A stretch of 64,000 bases of DNA from Pseudomonas extremaustralis (lineage in GTDB: Bacteria; Pseudomonadota; Gammaproteobacteria; Pseudomonadales; Pseudomonadaceae), in contig NZ_LT629689.1 in NCBI RefSeq assembly GCF_900102035.1, forward strand, positions 5,269,001 to 5,333,000, in the 5' to 3' direction. The translations under genes were made by a program, and so were the position numbers. The notes under the pieces are model-generated. The model was not told where the DNA came from and did not search any database. It was given only the letters and a program-made list of their open reading frames with translations. Positions 29,134 to 39,440 of this stretch are shown one piece after another. Numbering within the stretch: position 1 is the first letter of the stretch; every line of letters begins with the position of its first letter.

Positions 29134-29562
29134 ATGAACACCTATCAGCAGACTGGTTCGCAGCAAGACACCCACAGCAAGGTGATCGGTTACCTGCTGT
29201 GGATTTTCGGTTTTACCGGCGCCCATCGCTTCTATTACGGCAAACCCGTGACCGGCACGATCTGGTTTTTCACCTTCGGCCTGCTGGGTATCGGCTGGCT
29301 GATCGACCTGTTCCTCATCCCGGTCATGGACCGTGAAGCGGACCTGCGTTTTACCGCCGGCCCCATCGAATACAACGTGGCGTGGATCCTGCTGGCGTTC
29401 CTGGGGGTGTTCGGCGTGCACCGCATGTACCAGGGCAAATGGATCACCGGCCTGATCTACCTGCTGACCGGCGGTTTGTTCCTGGTGGGGGTGCTGTATG
29501 ACTTCTGGACGTTGAATACGCAGATTTCGATCCGCAATGCCGAGCTAAGAGGCGGGCGCTGA
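29134..29562 (+). CDS. TM2 domain membrane protein
   Basis: A 142-residue protein carrying two copies of the TM2 pattern: GYLLWIFGFTGAHRFYYGKP with a second helix ending GIGWLIDLFLIP, then FLGVFGVHRMYQGKWITGL with LVGVLYDFWT. Four membrane helices are predicted. TM2 proteins have no general assigned function. It stands alone between the NlpC/P60 gene and the pyr cluster and is followed by a REPIN. Confidence 0.88.
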   Translation: MNTYQQTGSQQDTHSKVIGYLLWIFGFTGAHRFYYGKPVTGTIWFFTFGLLGIGWLIDLFLIPVMDREADLRFTAGPIEYNVAWILLAFLGVFGVHRMYQGKWITGLIYLLTGGLFLVGVLYDFWTLNTQISIRNAELRGGR

Positions 29563-29585
29563 ATCTCTCAGCCATACAGACAAGC

Positions 29586-29679
29586 AAATGTGGGAGGGGG
29601 CTTGCCCCCGATGGCGGTGGACCAGTCGGCTTATCTGTAGCTGACCCACTGCTATCGGGGGCAAGCCCCCTCCCACATT
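29586..29679. repeat. REPIN, GGGAGGGGGCTTGCCCCC type
   Basis: Inverted copies at 29586-29612 and 29654-29679 with about 40 bp of spacer. The copies carry CCCCCGAT in place of CTCCCGAT, a sub-variant also present in the 45730-45821 and 55761-55828 elements. Confidence 0.87.
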
Positions 29680-29703
29680 GACTGTGCTCACTCCCGACTT
29701 GTA

Positions 29704-30975
29704 TCAGGCCTGGTAGCTGATGCGTCCGTCCACCAGGGTGTAGCGCACGCTCGCCGGCAGGCTATGGCCGATGAACGGGCAGTTTTCGCCCTTGGACAGC
29801 CAGGTTTCACCGGCAACGGTGGTGCCGGCCGGGTCGAACAGCACCAGGTCCGCTGCCGCCCCCACCGCCAACTTACCCGCCGGCAAGCGCAAGGCTTCGG
29901 CCGGGCCGGCGCTCAGGCGCGCCAGCAGTGTCGGCAGGTCCAGCAAGCCATCCTCCACCAAGGTCATCGCCAGCGGCAGCAACAGCTCGACGCTGCTGAT
30001 GCCCGGCTCGGTCGCGCCAAACGGGGCCAGCTTGGCATCACGCTCGTGGGGTTGGTGGTGGCTGGAAATCGCCGCGACCACGCCGGATTTCACCGCTGCA
30101 CGCAAACCGTCGCGGTCGGCACGGGTCCGCAGCGGCGGTTGGACGTGATACAGGCTGGAGAAGTCGATCAGCGCCTCGTCGGTCAGCAGCAACTGATACA
30201 ACGCCACGTCGGCCGTCACCGGCAAACCCCGGGCCTGGGCCTGGGCGATCAGGGCAACGCCACGGGCGCTGGTCAGTTGGCTGAAGTGCGCGCGCACGCC
30301 GCTTTGTTCCACCAGCAGCAGGTCGCGGGCCAGGGCCACGGTTTCGGCGGTCTCCGGGATGCCCGGCAGGCCGAGGAAGCTGGCAACGGCGCCTTCATGG
30401 GCCAGGCCGCCGTCGGCCAGGTCGCGGTCCTGGGAGTGGAAGATCACCGTCAAATCGAAGGTGGCGGCGTATTCCAGCGCGCGGCACAGGGTGCGGGTGC
30501 TGCGGAAACCCTCCAGGCCGTTGCCGAAGGCCACGCAGCCGGCATCGCGCAGGGCGATCAGCTCGGCCAGTTGTTCGCCGTCCAGGCCTTTGCTCAGGGC
30601 GCCGATAGGGAACACTTTGCAATTGCCGGCTTCGCGGGCGCGGTCGAGGATCAGCTCGGCCACGGCCGAGGTGTCCAGCACCGGCTTGGTATGGGGCGGG
30701 CAGCACAGGCTGGTGACGCCACCGGCGGCGGCGGCGCGGGTTTCGCTGGTGATGTTGCCTTTGCGGCTGTAACCCGGCTCGCGCAGGGCGACGTTCAGGT
30801 CCACCAGGCCAGGCGCGGCCACCAGGCCTTTGGCGTCGATGGTTTCGCTGGCGTTGAAGCCTGCGGGGGCGGCGCCGATGGCGATGATCTTGCCGGCTTC
30901 CAGATGCAGATCGGTGACTTGATCCAGGCCACTGGCCGGATCGATGACGCGGGCGCCGAGAATGCTGAGCTTCAC
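29704..30975 (-). CDS. pyrC': Dihydroorotase-like PyrC' (non-catalytic aspartate transcarbamoylase subunit)
   Basis: A 423-residue dihydroorotase homologue (sometimes called PyrX) needed to assemble Pseudomonas aspartate transcarbamoylase. The metal-binding HxH is lost: the family motif DxHVHLREPG reads [10 protein letters not shown] here, so the barrel should not bind catalytic zinc. The start is GTG at 30975, overlapping the pyrB stop by 4 bp (GTGA). The overlap implies coupled production with PyrB in the dodecameric complex. A separate active pyrC must lie elsewhere. Confidence 0.93.
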   Translation of the reverse strand: MKLSILGARVIDPASGLDQVTDLHLEAGKIIAIGAAPAGFNASETIDAKGLVAAPGLVDLNVALREPGYSRKGNITSETRAAAAGGVTSLCCPPHTKPVLDTSAVAELILDRAREAGNCKVFPIGALSKGLDGEQLAELIALRDAGCVAFGNGLEGFRSTRTLCRALEYAATFDLTVIFHSQDRDLADGGLAHEGAVASFLGLPGIPETAETVALARDLLLVEQSGVRAHFSQLTSARGVALIAQAQARGLPVTADVALYQLLLTDEALIDFSSLYHVQPPLRTRADRDGLRAAVKSGVVAAISSHHQPHERDAKLAPFGATEPGISSVELLLPLAMTLVEDGLLDLPTLLARLSAGPAEALRLPAGKLAVGAAADLVLFDPAGTTVAGETWLSKGENCPFIGHSLPASVRYTLVDGRISYQA

Positions 30976-31976
30976 TGGGCCTTCTCCTGCTCGAATTGAC
31001 GTTGCGCGGTTTGCCCGCTCATGGCCATGGACAATACGGCCATGCGCACGGCGATGCCGTAGGTCACCTGGTTGAGAATCACCGATTGGCTGCCGTCGGC
31101 CACCGCCGACTCGATCTCCACCCCTCGGTTGATCGGCCCTGGGTGCATCACGATGGCATCCGGCTTGGCGCCGGCCAGGCGCGTGGTGGTCAGGCCGAAC
31201 AGGCGATAGAACTCGCCTTCGCTCGGCAACAGGCCGCCGGACATCCGTTCGCGTTGCAGGCGCAGCATGATCACCACGTCCACATCCTTGAGGCCTTCGG
31301 TCATGTCGGTGTAGACCTTCACGCCGTACTGCTCGATGCCGATGGGCAGCAGGGTTTTCGGCGCGATCACGCGAATGTCCGGGCAACCCAGGGTTTTCAG
31401 GGCCAGCATGTTCGAGCGCGCCACCCGCGAATGCAGGATGTCGCCGACGATGGCCACCGAGAGTTTTTCAAAGCTGCCCTTGTGCCGACGGATGGTGAGC
31501 ATGTCGAGCATGCCCTGGGTCGGGTGGGCGTGACGGCCGTCGCCACCGTTGATGATCGCCACTTGCGGGCACACGTGCTCGGCGATGAAGTGCGCGGCGC
31601 CGGAGTCGCCGTGGCGCACCACGAACATGTCGGCGGCCATCGCTTCAAGGTTGCGCAGGGTGTCGAGCAGGGTTTCGCCCTTGCTCGCCGACGAAGTGGA
31701 CACGTTCAGCGTGATCACGTCGGCTGACAACCGCTGGGCCGCCAGTTCGAAGGTGGTGCGGGTGCGCGTGGAGTTCTCGAAGAATACATTGCAGATGGTC
31801 TTGCCGCGCAGCAGCGGGACTTTCTTCACGGCGCGGCCACCGACTTCGAGGAACGAGTCGGCAGTGTCGAGGATTTCGGTGAGCAGTTCGCGGGGCAAAC
31901 CGTCGAGGGACAAGAAGTGTTGCAGTTGGCCCTGAGCATTGAGCTGCAGCGGGCGCTTGGCATCTAGAGGCGTCAT
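30972..31976 (-). CDS. pyrB: Aspartate carbamoyltransferase catalytic subunit
   Basis: PyrB joins carbamoyl phosphate and aspartate, the committed step of pyrimidine synthesis. The 334-residue protein has the carbamoyl-phosphate loop [28 protein letters not shown] and the C-terminal [12 protein letters not shown]. Its N-terminal extension relative to E. coli PyrB is typical of pseudomonad class A enzymes. It lies between pyrR (27 bp upstream) and the overlapping pyrC'. Confidence 0.97.
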   Translation of the reverse strand: MTPLDAKRPLQLNAQGQLQHFLSLDGLPRELLTEILDTADSFLEVGGRAVKKVPLLRGKTICNVFFENSTRTRTTFELAAQRLSADVITLNVSTSSASKGETLLDTLRNLEAMAADMFVVRHGDSGAAHFIAEHVCPQVAIINGGDGRHAHPTQGMLDMLTIRRHKGSFEKLSVAIVGDILHSRVARSNMLALKTLGCPDIRVIAPKTLLPIGIEQYGVKVYTDMTEGLKDVDVVIMLRLQRERMSGGLLPSEGEFYRLFGLTTTRLAGAKPDAIVMHPGPINRGVEIESAVADGSQSVILNQVTYGIAVRMAVLSMAMSGQTAQRQFEQEKAQ

Positions 31977-32003
31977 CGCGGGGACTCTTCTTTACAAGGC
32001 GGT

Positions 32004-32510
32004 TTAAAGGGCAAGGTCTTGCAGTTCGAGTACGAGCGGCGTGGGACCGGACAATTTTACCCGCTGGTGGGCTGAAAGCGACAGGGTCGCGCCGACCACA
32101 TCCGGGCTGATCGGCAGCTCGCCGGCGTCCAGGTCCAGCAGGCAGACCAGGGTCACGCTGGCGGGGCGGCCATAGTCGAACAGCTCGTTGAGGGCCGCGC
32201 GGATGGTGCGGCCGCTCATCAGCACGTCGTCAATCAGCACCAGGTGCTGGCCTTCGATCTCGAACGGCAGGGCCGAGGGGCGCACTTGCGGATGCAGACC
32301 GTTCTGGCTGAAGTCGTCGCGGTAGAAGGACACATCCAGCGTACCCAGGGGCGAGTCGCTGCCCAGCTCCTGCAGCAGCGCCTGGGCCACCCACACGCCA
32401 CCGGTACGAATGCCGATGAAGCGCGGTTCGCTGATGGCGCGGTGTTTCAGATGGGCCTTGAGGCGAATCGCCATCTGGCTGATCAGTTCGGCGGGATTGG
32501 GCAGGCTCAT
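32004..32510 (-). CDS. pyrR: PyrR bifunctional regulator / uracil phosphoribosyltransferase
   Basis: A 168-residue type I phosphoribosyltransferase with the PRPP-binding motif [17 protein letters not shown] and an N-terminal [10 protein letters not shown] substrate loop. In Bacillus PyrR binds pyr mRNA and promotes termination; in Pseudomonas it has been linked to control of the pyrBC' genes. I use the ATG at 32510, preceded by AAGGAG; an extension to 32552 lacks support. A terminator-shaped hairpin lies 60 bp upstream. Confidence 0.93.
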   Translation of the reverse strand: MSLPNPAELISQMAIRLKAHLKHRAISEPRFIGIRTGGVWVAQALLQELGSDSPLGTLDVSFYRDDFSQNGLHPQVRPSALPFEIEGQHLVLIDDVLMSGRTIRAALNELFDYGRPASVTLVCLLDLDAGELPISPDVVGATLSLSAHQRVKLSGPTPLVLELQDLAL

Positions 32511-32569
32511 GGTGGCTCCTTCAAGGCCTTGCGCAGCAGGGGTTGCGGGCAAGGTTCGGGCTCAAACGT

Positions 32570-32592
32570 AAAAAGACGCGGCAAGCCGCGTC
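32570..32592 (-). terminator. Intrinsic terminator between ruvX and pyrR
   Basis: Read on the minus strand, GACGCGG-CTTG-CCGCGTC is followed by TTTTT. It starts 3 bp after the ruvX stop and ends 60 bp before pyrR, so it either ends the algH-ruvX transcript or acts as an attenuator for pyrRBC'. Confidence 0.75.
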
Positions 32593-32594
32593 AG

Positions 32595-33032
32595 TCAGGA
32601 TTCAAATAAAGCGGTGTTTTCATCCAGCCAACCCTGCAACAGCAAGGCGGCGGCGATGGCGTCCACGGGATTGTCGCGGTAGCTGCCTTTCTGCCCGCCA
32701 CGGTCGCGGCGCTCGCCCTTGGCTTCGAAGGTGGTCAGGCGCTCGTCGTGGGTATAGAAGGGCAGGTTGTAGCGGCCGTTGAGGCGGCGCGCGAACTTTT
32801 CGGCGCGCAGGCACATGTCGCTGGGGGTGCCGTCCATGTTCAGGGGCAGGCCGACCACCACTGCATCGGGCTTCCACTCTTTGATCAGGGCTTCGACCTG
32901 GTTCCAGTCCGGTATGCCGTTCTGGGCTTTCAAGGTGCACAGTTCGCGGGCCTGGCCGGTGATGACCTGGCCGACAGCGACGCCGATCTGTTTGGTGCCG
33001 TAGTCAAAACCGAGGATCAGACGCAAGGCCAT
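32595..33032 (-). CDS. ruvX: RuvX/YqgF RNase H-like nuclease
   Basis: A 145-residue RNase H-fold protein implicated in pre-16S rRNA 5'-end processing. It begins with LGFDYGTKQIGVAVG containing the first catalytic Asp, and has VVGLPLNMDGTPSDM and the C-terminal VDAIAAALLLQGWLD with the last acidic residue. Its start overlaps the algH stop by one base, so algH and ruvX are translated together, as in most gamma-proteobacteria. Confidence 0.95.
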   Translation of the reverse strand: MALRLILGFDYGTKQIGVAVGQVITGQARELCTLKAQNGIPDWNQVEALIKEWKPDAVVVGLPLNMDGTPSDMCLRAEKFARRLNGRYNLPFYTHDERLTTFEAKGERRDRGGQKGSYRDNPVDAIAAALLLQGWLDENTALFES

Positions 33033-33601
33033 CAGGCGTGCCCCGCCTGGCTGGTCAGCAGGCTGAGGTTGACCCGCAGCTTGGCCGCGGCCGCTTCCAG
33101 GCGCAGTTCGCTGGCGGTGTTGAACAAAATATCGGCATCGTAGGGGCAGGTCAGCCAGGCGTTATTGGCCAGTTCGGCCTCCAACTGCCCGGCTTCCCAA
33201 CCGGCGTAGCCAAGGGTGATCACGCTGTGTTCGGGGCCGACACCGTCGGCGATGGCGAACAGCACATCCTGGGATGTGGACAGCGACACGCCGTCGAGGT
33301 CCACCGTGGCCTGGAATTTCGGCCCGGTCGGGTGCAGTACGAAACCGCGATCGGTCTGCACCGGCCCGCCGATGTAGATCGGCACGCCCTGGCACCGGGC
33401 CGGCGGGGCGATTTCCGGGCGCAATTGCTCAAGGATATCGGCCAGGTTCAGCTCCTGCGGACGGTTCACCACCAGCCCCATGGCACCATTGGCCGTGTGC
33501 TCGACGATGTAGGTCAAGGTCTGCGCAAAGTTCGGGTCGGCCATGTGGGGCATGGCGATCAGGAATTGGTGCTTGAGGTAGGTCGGGCTGACATTTTTCA
33601 T
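33032..33601 (-). CDS. algH: AlgH/DUF179 (YqgE) protein
   Basis: A 189-residue YqgE/AlgH-family protein. The start MKNVSPTYLKHQFLIAMPHM is the family's standard N terminus, which is why 33601 is preferred over an in-frame ATG at 33637. AlgH was named for an effect on alginate genes in P. aeruginosa, but a direct regulatory mechanism has not been shown and the fold contains no DNA-binding domain. It is coupled to ruvX. Confidence 0.93.
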   Translation of the reverse strand: MKNVSPTYLKHQFLIAMPHMADPNFAQTLTYIVEHTANGAMGLVVNRPQELNLADILEQLRPEIAPPARCQGVPIYIGGPVQTDRGFVLHPTGPKFQATVDLDGVSLSTSQDVLFAIADGVGPEHSVITLGYAGWEAGQLEAELANNAWLTCPYDADILFNTASELRLEAAAAKLRVNLSLLTSQAGHA

Positions 33602-33673
33602 GTCCGCTAGTGTGGCGTTGGAGGGGCGAACTGACAAGCTGGGAGTGACCCGAATACAGCGCTGTCGGCTTTT

Positions 33674-33776
33674 CTGTAGGAGCGAGCTTGCTCGCGAAAA
33701 ACCTGAGAGTGACGCGGGTCTACCTGGAGCGCTTCATTATCCTTGACGATTTTCGCGAGCAAGCTCGCTGCTACAG
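33674..33776. repeat. REPIN, GTAGGAGCGAGCTTGCTCGC type
   Basis: A full REP copy at 33674-33700 and its inverted partner at 33750-33776 with about 50 bp between. It lies in the gap between tonB3 and algH. Confidence 0.87.
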
Positions 33777-33787
33777 GGGGGGCGCTT

Positions 33788-34693
33788 TCAGTTGCTGGAC
33801 AGGCGATCGCCCTTGGCAAACCGCCAGGTGCGGATGATTTCCAGGCGGTCCACGTCGTTCAGGTCGCCGCTGAACGGCGCAAAGGGCGCGGCCAGGCGCA
33901 CGATGCGCTGGGCGGCCTGGTCCAGCAGTGGTTGGCCGGAAGACTCCAGCACCTGCACTTCATAGAGCGTTCCGTCACGGTTGATCGACACCAACAAGCG
34001 CAAATTGCCATAAATCTGTTGGCGGCGGGCTTCGTCCGGGTAGTTGAGGTTGCCGATGCGCTCGACCTTCTTGCGCCACTCGTCCTTATACCAGGCGCCT
34101 TTGTCGCGCATGGTGGAGGCAGCATTCAGGCGATAGATGCGTGGCCGCTTGGCGTACAGCTGTTGTTCGTTGGCCAGTTCCGCTTCAAGGCTGGATATCT
34201 GGTCGGAGAGCTGCGAGCTGTCGAAGGTCGGCGCCGGCTTGACCGGCTCGGGTTGTGGCTCGGTCTTGGTTTTCTCGCGCTGGGCCGGGGCTTTCTGCGG
34301 TTTGGGCGCGACCGTGGTCACGGCAGCCTTGGGCGTGGCCTGCTTGACCTCGGGCTTGGGCGTCGGCGGCGGGGAGACCTTATTGACCTTGTTGTCCTGG
34401 AACGGCGCCACTTCGGTGGTCTTGGGCACGGCTTTCTTGTCGAGAGTGCCGCTGCCCTGCTGGTTTTCCTGGGCGAGAAAGTCGGCCTTCTCGGGCTTCT
34501 TTTCGCTCTTGAACGTGGCGAGGGTGATTTCCAGGGTCTTGGTGATCTGCTTGGGCTCCACCATGGTGAAACCCACGCCGAGCAGCAGTGCCAGGTGGAT
34601 CAGCGCCGCGAGAAACAGGGTAAATCCGAGTCGATCAGCCGGGCGCACGCCGCTTGGGGACAATTCGGGAGGCAGATCGGACGGGAGCGTCAT
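33788..34693 (-). CDS. tonB3: TonB-family energy transducer
   Basis: A 301-residue TonB-like protein with one N-terminal membrane helix (about 24-45), a Pro/Lys-rich periplasmic spacer (about 75-165), a possible coiled coil (about 170-195) and a C-terminal TonB domain (SINRDGTLYEVQVLESSG). By synteny it matches P. aeruginosa TonB3 (PA0406), which is needed for twitching motility and pilus assembly. It stands 77 bp downstream of gshB and near the pil-chp genes, which fits that role. Confidence 0.88.
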   Translation of the reverse strand: MTLPSDLPPELSPSGVRPADRLGFTLFLAALIHLALLLGVGFTMVEPKQITKTLEITLATFKSEKKPEKADFLAQENQQGSGTLDKKAVPKTTEVAPFQDNKVNKVSPPPTPKPEVKQATPKAAVTTVAPKPQKAPAQREKTKTEPQPEPVKPAPTFDSSQLSDQISSLEAELANEQQLYAKRPRIYRLNAASTMRDKGAWYKDEWRKKVERIGNLNYPDEARRQQIYGNLRLLVSINRDGTLYEVQVLESSGQPLLDQAAQRIVRLAAPFAPFSGDLNDVDRLEIIRTWRFAKGDRLSSN

Positions 34694-34770
34694 GACAAGA
34701 AAACCAACATCGCGCGTTTCACAGGTGGCGCATGATAACGCAATGTTGGTGCGTGTCCGGCTGTTCTATA

Positions 34771-35724
34771 TCACTTGGCTTGCAGCTTGCGCTCAATCGC
34801 CGCCATCAGCATTTCGCCAATGTTGGTGCCAAAGGCATTGTCGATCTCACGAATGCAGGTCGGGCTGGTGACGTTGATTTCGGTGAGGTGCTCACCAATC
34901 ACGTCCAATCCTACAAACAGCAGGCCTTTTTCGCGCAGGGTCGGGCCGACTTGCGAGGCGATCCAGCGATCCTTGTCCGACAACGGCCGTGCCTCGCCAC
35001 GACCACCGGCCGCCAGGTTGCCACGGGTCTCGCCGGCCGCCGGGATACGCGCCAGGCAGTAATCCACCGGCTCGCCGTCGATCATCAGGATGCGCTTGTC
35101 GCCGTCCTTGATTGCCGGCAGATAGGCCTGGCCCATGATCTGCTGGGTGCCCAGGTCGGTCAGGGTCTCTAGGATCACCGACAGGTTCGGGTGACCGGCG
35201 CTGTGGCGGAAGATCGACGTGCCGCCCATGCCATCCAGCGGTTTGAAGATCACATCGCCGTGCTTGGCGGCGAATTCACGCAGCACATCGGCGCGACGAC
35301 TGACCACGGTGGGCGGGGTGCACTGCGGGAACAGCGTGGCGAAGAGTTTTTCGTTGCAGTCGCGCAGGCTCTGCGGCTTGTTGACGATCAACACGCCAGC
35401 GCGCTCGGCCTGCTCCAACAGGTAGGTGGAGTAGACGAATTCCATGTTGAACGGCGGGTCCTTGCGCATCAGGATCACGTCCAGATCGCTCAGGGGGCTG
35501 TCGATTTCGTCATGCAATTCGAACCACTTCTCAGGGTTGGCAAACACCTGCAGCGGACGCATGCGTGCGCGGGCTTCGCCGTCGCCCTGATACAGATCGC
35601 TCTGCTCCATGTAGAACAGGCTCCAGCCGCGGGCCTGGGCGGCCAGGAGCATGGCCAGCGAACTGTCCTTTTTATAGGAAATGCTGGCAATAGGGTCCAT
35701 GACAATGCCGACGCGAACGCTCAT
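34771..35724 (-). CDS. gshB: Glutathione synthetase
   Basis: GshB joins gamma-glutamylcysteine and glycine to glutathione using ATP. The 317-residue ATP-grasp protein begins VGIVMDPIASISYKKDSSLA, has the lid GDVIFKPLDGMGG and the metal-binding INVTSPTCIREID. It is transcribed away from pilG across about 240 bp. Confidence 0.97.
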   Translation of the reverse strand: MSVRVGIVMDPIASISYKKDSSLAMLLAAQARGWSLFYMEQSDLYQGDGEARARMRPLQVFANPEKWFELHDEIDSPLSDLDVILMRKDPPFNMEFVYSTYLLEQAERAGVLIVNKPQSLRDCNEKLFATLFPQCTPPTVVSRRADVLREFAAKHGDVIFKPLDGMGGTSIFRHSAGHPNLSVILETLTDLGTQQIMGQAYLPAIKDGDKRILMIDGEPVDYCLARIPAAGETRGNLAAGGRGEARPLSDKDRWIASQVGPTLREKGLLFVGLDVIGEHLTEINVTSPTCIREIDNAFGTNIGEMLMAAIERKLQAK

Positions 35725-35963
35725 GGGGGATTTCCTCTAGCAAATTAGGGCGCATAAAAGTGGCGTCAGAGTGGCGCTGCGGTTGTTGTGGGTCAAGGAA
35801 AAACCACCTGGCAGGCTGCTCGATAGATTGCGCCCGGAGACTGTGCTAAAAAGACTGCCACGGCGCAGCAGCCCTTGAATTCCGAGGCTTGCGGCGCCCA
35901 TCCTGGGCAGCATCAGGCAGTACACACCGAAAACCGATTCGCTGTGGCGATGGTAGAGCAGAT

Positions 35964-36371
35964 ATGGAACAGCATTCCAACGCCTTGAGAGTGATGGTGA
36001 TCGATGATTCGAAAACGATCCGCCGCACCGCCGAGACCTTGTTGAAGAACGTGGGCTGCGATGTCATCACGGCCATCGACGGTTTCGATGCCCTGGCCAG
36101 GATTGTGGATCATCACCCGCACATTATTTTTGTCGACATCATGATGCCGCGCCTGGATGGCTATCAGACTTGCGCCCTGGTGAAGAACAACCCGGCGTTC
36201 AAGTCGATCCCGGTGATCATGCTGTCCTCCAAGGACGGGCTGTTCGACAAGGCCAAGGGACGTATCGTTGGTGTCGATCAGTTTTTGACCAAGCCTTTCA
36301 GCAAGGAAGAGCTGCTGGGCGCGATCAAGGCCTACGTGCCTGGGTTCGCGGCAGTAGAACAAGCACACTGA
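35964..36371 (+). CDS. pilG: Pilus response regulator PilG
   Basis: A 135-residue single receiver domain that takes phosphate from ChpA and promotes pilus extension and cAMP signalling in P. aeruginosa. The acidic pocket is VIDDS, the phospho-Asp is in FVDIMMPRLDG and the Lys is in TKPFSKEEL. The ATG at 35964 gives the standard PilG length. It heads the operon pilG-pilH-pilI-pilJ-chpA-chpC. Confidence 0.95.
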   Translation: MEQHSNALRVMVIDDSKTIRRTAETLLKNVGCDVITAIDGFDALARIVDHHPHIIFVDIMMPRLDGYQTCALVKNNPAFKSIPVIMLSSKDGLFDKAKGRIVGVDQFLTKPFSKEELLGAIKAYVPGFAAVEQAH

Positions 36372-36417
36372 CGCCGCCTCACAAGGGCTGGCGCCGACCA
36401 ATGTACTGGGGAAAACC

Positions 36418-36783
36418 ATGGCACGCGTTCTGATCGTCGACGATTCGCCGACCGAAATGTACAAATTGACCGGCATGCTGGAAAAGCACGGTCATCAGGT
36501 TCTCAAGGCCGAAAACGGTGCCGACGGTGTGGCCCTGGCTCGTCAGGAAAAGCCCGATGCGGTGCTGATGGACATCGTGATGCCGGGCCTCAATGGCTTC
36601 CAGGCCACGCGCCAGTTGTCCAAGGAGCCGGAAACCAATCGGATTCCGATCATCATCATCACCACCAAGGATCAGGAGACCGACAAGATCTGGGGCGCGC
36701 GCCAGGGAGCCAAGGATTACCTGACCAAGCCGGTGGACGAAGAGACCCTGATCGCCACCCTGAACAAGGTGCTGGCCGGCTGA
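36418..36783 (+). CDS. pilH: Pilus response regulator PilH
   Basis: A 121-residue stand-alone receiver (ILIVDDSPTEMYK-like start; phospho-Asp in VLMDIVMPGLNG; Lys in TKPVDEETL). In P. aeruginosa PilH works opposite to PilG, acting on pilus retraction or draining phosphate from ChpA. It is separated from pilG by 46 bp and from pilI by 12 bp. Confidence 0.95.
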   Translation: MARVLIVDDSPTEMYKLTGMLEKHGHQVLKAENGADGVALARQEKPDAVLMDIVMPGLNGFQATRQLSKEPETNRIPIIIITTKDQETDKIWGARQGAKDYLTKPVDEETLIATLNKVLAG

Positions 36784-36795
36784 CGACACGCCATC

Positions 36796-37320
36796 ATGAC
36801 CGAGTCGCAAACCGCTTTCGAGCTGCTGCTGGACATCGACCATCGCTGCCGTCTGCTGGCGGCCGACCTGCCGTCCCAGGAAACCCGCCTGCAGCGTTGG
36901 AGCGGGATTGGTTTTCGCCTGGGGCAGCATTGGTACGTGGCGCCCATGGGCGAAGTCGCCGAAGTCCTGCATGAACCGCGCTGCACCCTGATGCCGGGGG
37001 TCAAGCCGTGGGTCAAGGGCGTGGCCAATCTGCGCGGGCGTTTGCTGCCGGTGATGGACCTTGGCGGGTTTCTCGGCCTTGAACTGTCCAGGCCGCGCCC
37101 GCAACGGCGGGTGCTGGTGGTGGAATACAACGATCTGTTCGTGGGACTGCTGGTGGACGAGGTGGTGGGAATGCAGCATTTCGCACAAGACGCGCTGCTG
37201 GCGAGCGCCAGCCCCGGCGCGCCGTTCATCCATGGCCAGTTCGACGGCGACCCGCTGTGGCAGGTCTTCAGCCCCTTCGCCCTGGCCCAGTCCCCGGGCT
37301 TCATGGATGTTGCCGCATGA
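36796..37320 (+). CDS. pilI: CheW-like adaptor PilI
   Basis: A 174-residue protein with a single CheW domain (about 35-165) that couples the receptor PilJ to the kinase ChpA. Conserved elements are [20 protein letters not shown] and [18 protein letters not shown]. The pilJ ATG lies within its stop codon region (ATGA overlap). Confidence 0.94.
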   Translation: MTESQTAFELLLDIDHRCRLLAADLPSQETRLQRWSGIGFRLGQHWYVAPMGEVAEVLHEPRCTLMPGVKPWVKGVANLRGRLLPVMDLGGFLGLELSRPRPQRRVLVVEYNDLFVGLLVDEVVGMQHFAQDALLASASPGAPFIHGQFDGDPLWQVFSPFALAQSPGFMDVAA

Positions 37321-39368
37321 CTACCGCCACCACGCCCAAACTCCAGGCCGGTTCGCGCAGCCGTTCGCAGATCATCGTGCTGTTTATCGCGTTGATCGTG
37401 TTCATCATGCTGCTGTTCGCCAACTTTGCGTACCTCAACACCCAATCCACCTACGACAAGCAGTACATCGGCCACGCCGGTGAATTGCGCGTGCTGTCCC
37501 AGCGCATCGCCAAGAACGCCACCGAGGCCGCCGCCGGCAAGGCCGCCGCGTTCAAGCTGCTGGCCGAGGCGCGCAACGATTTTGCCCAGCGCTGGGGCTA
37601 CCTGAAAAAAGGCGACCCGGACACCGGCCTGCCCGCGGCACCTAACGCGGTTCGCGCGGAAATGCGTGCGGTACAGACCGACTGGGAAGCGCTGCTGAAA
37701 AACACCGACGCGATCCTCGCCAGCGAGCAGACGGTATTGTCCCTGCACCAAGTGGCCGCGACCCTGGCCGAAACCGTGCCGCAGTTGCAGATTGAATCGG
37801 AAAAGGTCGTCGACATCCTGTTGCAACGCGGTGCTCCGGCCAGCCAGGTGGCCGTGGCCCAGCGCCAGTCGCTGCTGGCCGAACGTATTCTGGGAGCGGT
37901 CAACACCGTACTCGCCGGCGACGAAACCGCCGTGCAGGCCGCCGATGCCTTTGGCCGCGATGCCAACCGTTTCGGCCAGGTACTCAACGGCATGCTTCGA
38001 GGCAACCCAGGCCTGCGCATCACCGAGGTCGAAGACCCTGACGCCCGCGCGCGGCTGGCGGAAATCTCGGAGCTGTTCGAGTTTGTCTCCGGTTCCGTGG
38101 ATGAAATCCTCGAAACCTCGCCGCAGCTGTTCCAGGTGCGGGCCTCGGCGAACAATATTTTCAACCTGTCGCAAACCCTGCTCGATGAAGCCTCGCACTT
38201 GGCCACCGGCTTTGAAAACCTCGCCGGCGGGCGCAGCTTCGATACCATCGGCGGCTATGTACTGGGCCTGTTGGCACTGGCCTCGATCATCCTGATCGGC
38301 CTCGTGATGGTGCGCGCCACCAACCAGCAACTGCGGGAAACCGCCGAGAAGAACGAACGCAACCAGAACGCAATCATGCGCCTGCTCGATGAAATCGAAG
38401 ACCTGGCCGACGGCGACCTCACGGTGACGGCCTCGGTGACCGAAGACTTCACCGGTACCATCGCCGATTCCATCAACTATTCCGTGGACCAACTGCGCGA
38501 CCTGGTCGCCACCATCAACCTCACCGCCGGCCAGGTAGCCGGCGCCGTGCAGGACACCCAGGCCACCGCCATGCACCTGGCCCAAGCCTCGGAGCACCAG
38601 GCCCAGCAGATCGCCGAAGCCTCCACCGCGATCAAGCAGATGGCCCAATCCATCGACCAGGTCTCGGCCAACGCAGCCGAATCCTCGGCGGTGGCCGAGC
38701 GCTCGGTAGAGATCGCCAACAAAGGCAACGAGGTGGTGCACAACACCATCCACGGCATGGACAACATCCGCGAACAGATCCAGGACACCGCCAAGCGTAT
38801 CAAGCGCCTGGGCGAGTCTTCCCAGGAGATTGGCGACATTGTCAGCCTGATCGACGACATCGCTGACCAGACCAATATCCTGGCCCTCAACGCGGCGATC
38901 CAGGCGAGCATGGCCGGGGATGCCGGGCGCGGCTTCGCGGTGGTGGCCGATGAAGTCCAGCGTCTGGCCGAGCGCTCGTCGGCGGCCACGCGGCAGATCG
39001 AAACCCTGGTGCGGGCGATCCAGGCCGACACCAACGAAGCGGTGATCTCCATGGAGCAGACCACCACCGAAGTGGTGCGCGGCGCGCGACTGGCCCAGGA
39101 CGCCGGGGTGGCACTGGAAGAGATCGAAGGCGTGTCGAAAACCCTGGCGGCGCTGATCCAGAGCATCTCCAACGCGGCGCAGCAACAGACTTCGTCGGCG
39201 GGGCAGATCTCCCTGACCATGAACGTGATCCAGCAGATCACTACGCAGACCTCCTCGGGCTCCACCGCTACCGCCGAAAGCATCGGCAACCTGGCGAAGA
39301 TGGCCAGCCAGTTGCGGCGCTCGGTGTCGGGGTTCACCCTGCCGCCGCCCAAACAGGCGAATGATTAA
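37317..39368 (+). CDS. pilJ: Methyl-accepting chemoreceptor PilJ
   Basis: A 683-residue receptor with two membrane helices (about 20-42 and 325-347), a periplasmic sensing region between them, a HAMP-like linker and a C-terminal methyl-accepting coiled coil. The conserved hairpin tip [18 protein letters not shown] replaces the usual AAIEAARAGE, as in P. aeruginosa PilJ. It senses surface contact or pilin state and controls ChpA. The methyltransferase pilK that normally follows is missing; chpA starts 72 bp downstream. Confidence 0.94.
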   Translation: MTTATTPKLQAGSRSRSQIIVLFIALIVFIMLLFANFAYLNTQSTYDKQYIGHAGELRVLSQRIAKNATEAAAGKAAAFKLLAEARNDFAQRWGYLKKGDPDTGLPAAPNAVRAEMRAVQTDWEALLKNTDAILASEQTVLSLHQVAATLAETVPQLQIESEKVVDILLQRGAPASQVAVAQRQSLLAERILGAVNTVLAGDETAVQAADAFGRDANRFGQVLNGMLRGNPGLRITEVEDPDARARLAEISELFEFVSGSVDEILETSPQLFQVRASANNIFNLSQTLLDEASHLATGFENLAGGRSFDTIGGYVLGLLALASIILIGLVMVRATNQQLRETAEKNERNQNAIMRLLDEIEDLADGDLTVTASVTEDFTGTIADSINYSVDQLRDLVATINLTAGQVAGAVQDTQATAMHLAQASEHQAQQIAEASTAIKQMAQSIDQVSANAAESSAVAERSVEIANKGNEVVHNTIHGMDNIREQIQDTAKRIKRLGESSQEIGDIVSLIDDIADQTNILALNAAIQASMAGDAGRGFAVVADEVQRLAERSSAATRQIETLVRAIQADTNEAVISMEQTTTEVVRGARLAQDAGVALEEIEGVSKTLAALIQSISNAAQQQTSSAGQISLTMNVIQQITTQTSSGSTATAESIGNLAKMASQLRRSVSGFTLPPPKQAND

Positions 39369-39440
39369 AGTGCGCTCCCACCGTTGAGCAGCATTGGTTT
39401 CACGAACACCGGCAACTCATGAATTCTAAGCGGAGCAGTT

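Noticed and set aside
34704..34749. CCAACAT...ATGTTGG inverted repeat between gshB and tonB3
   Set aside because: Seven-base arms separated by 32 bp are weak evidence and have no T tract or known site match.
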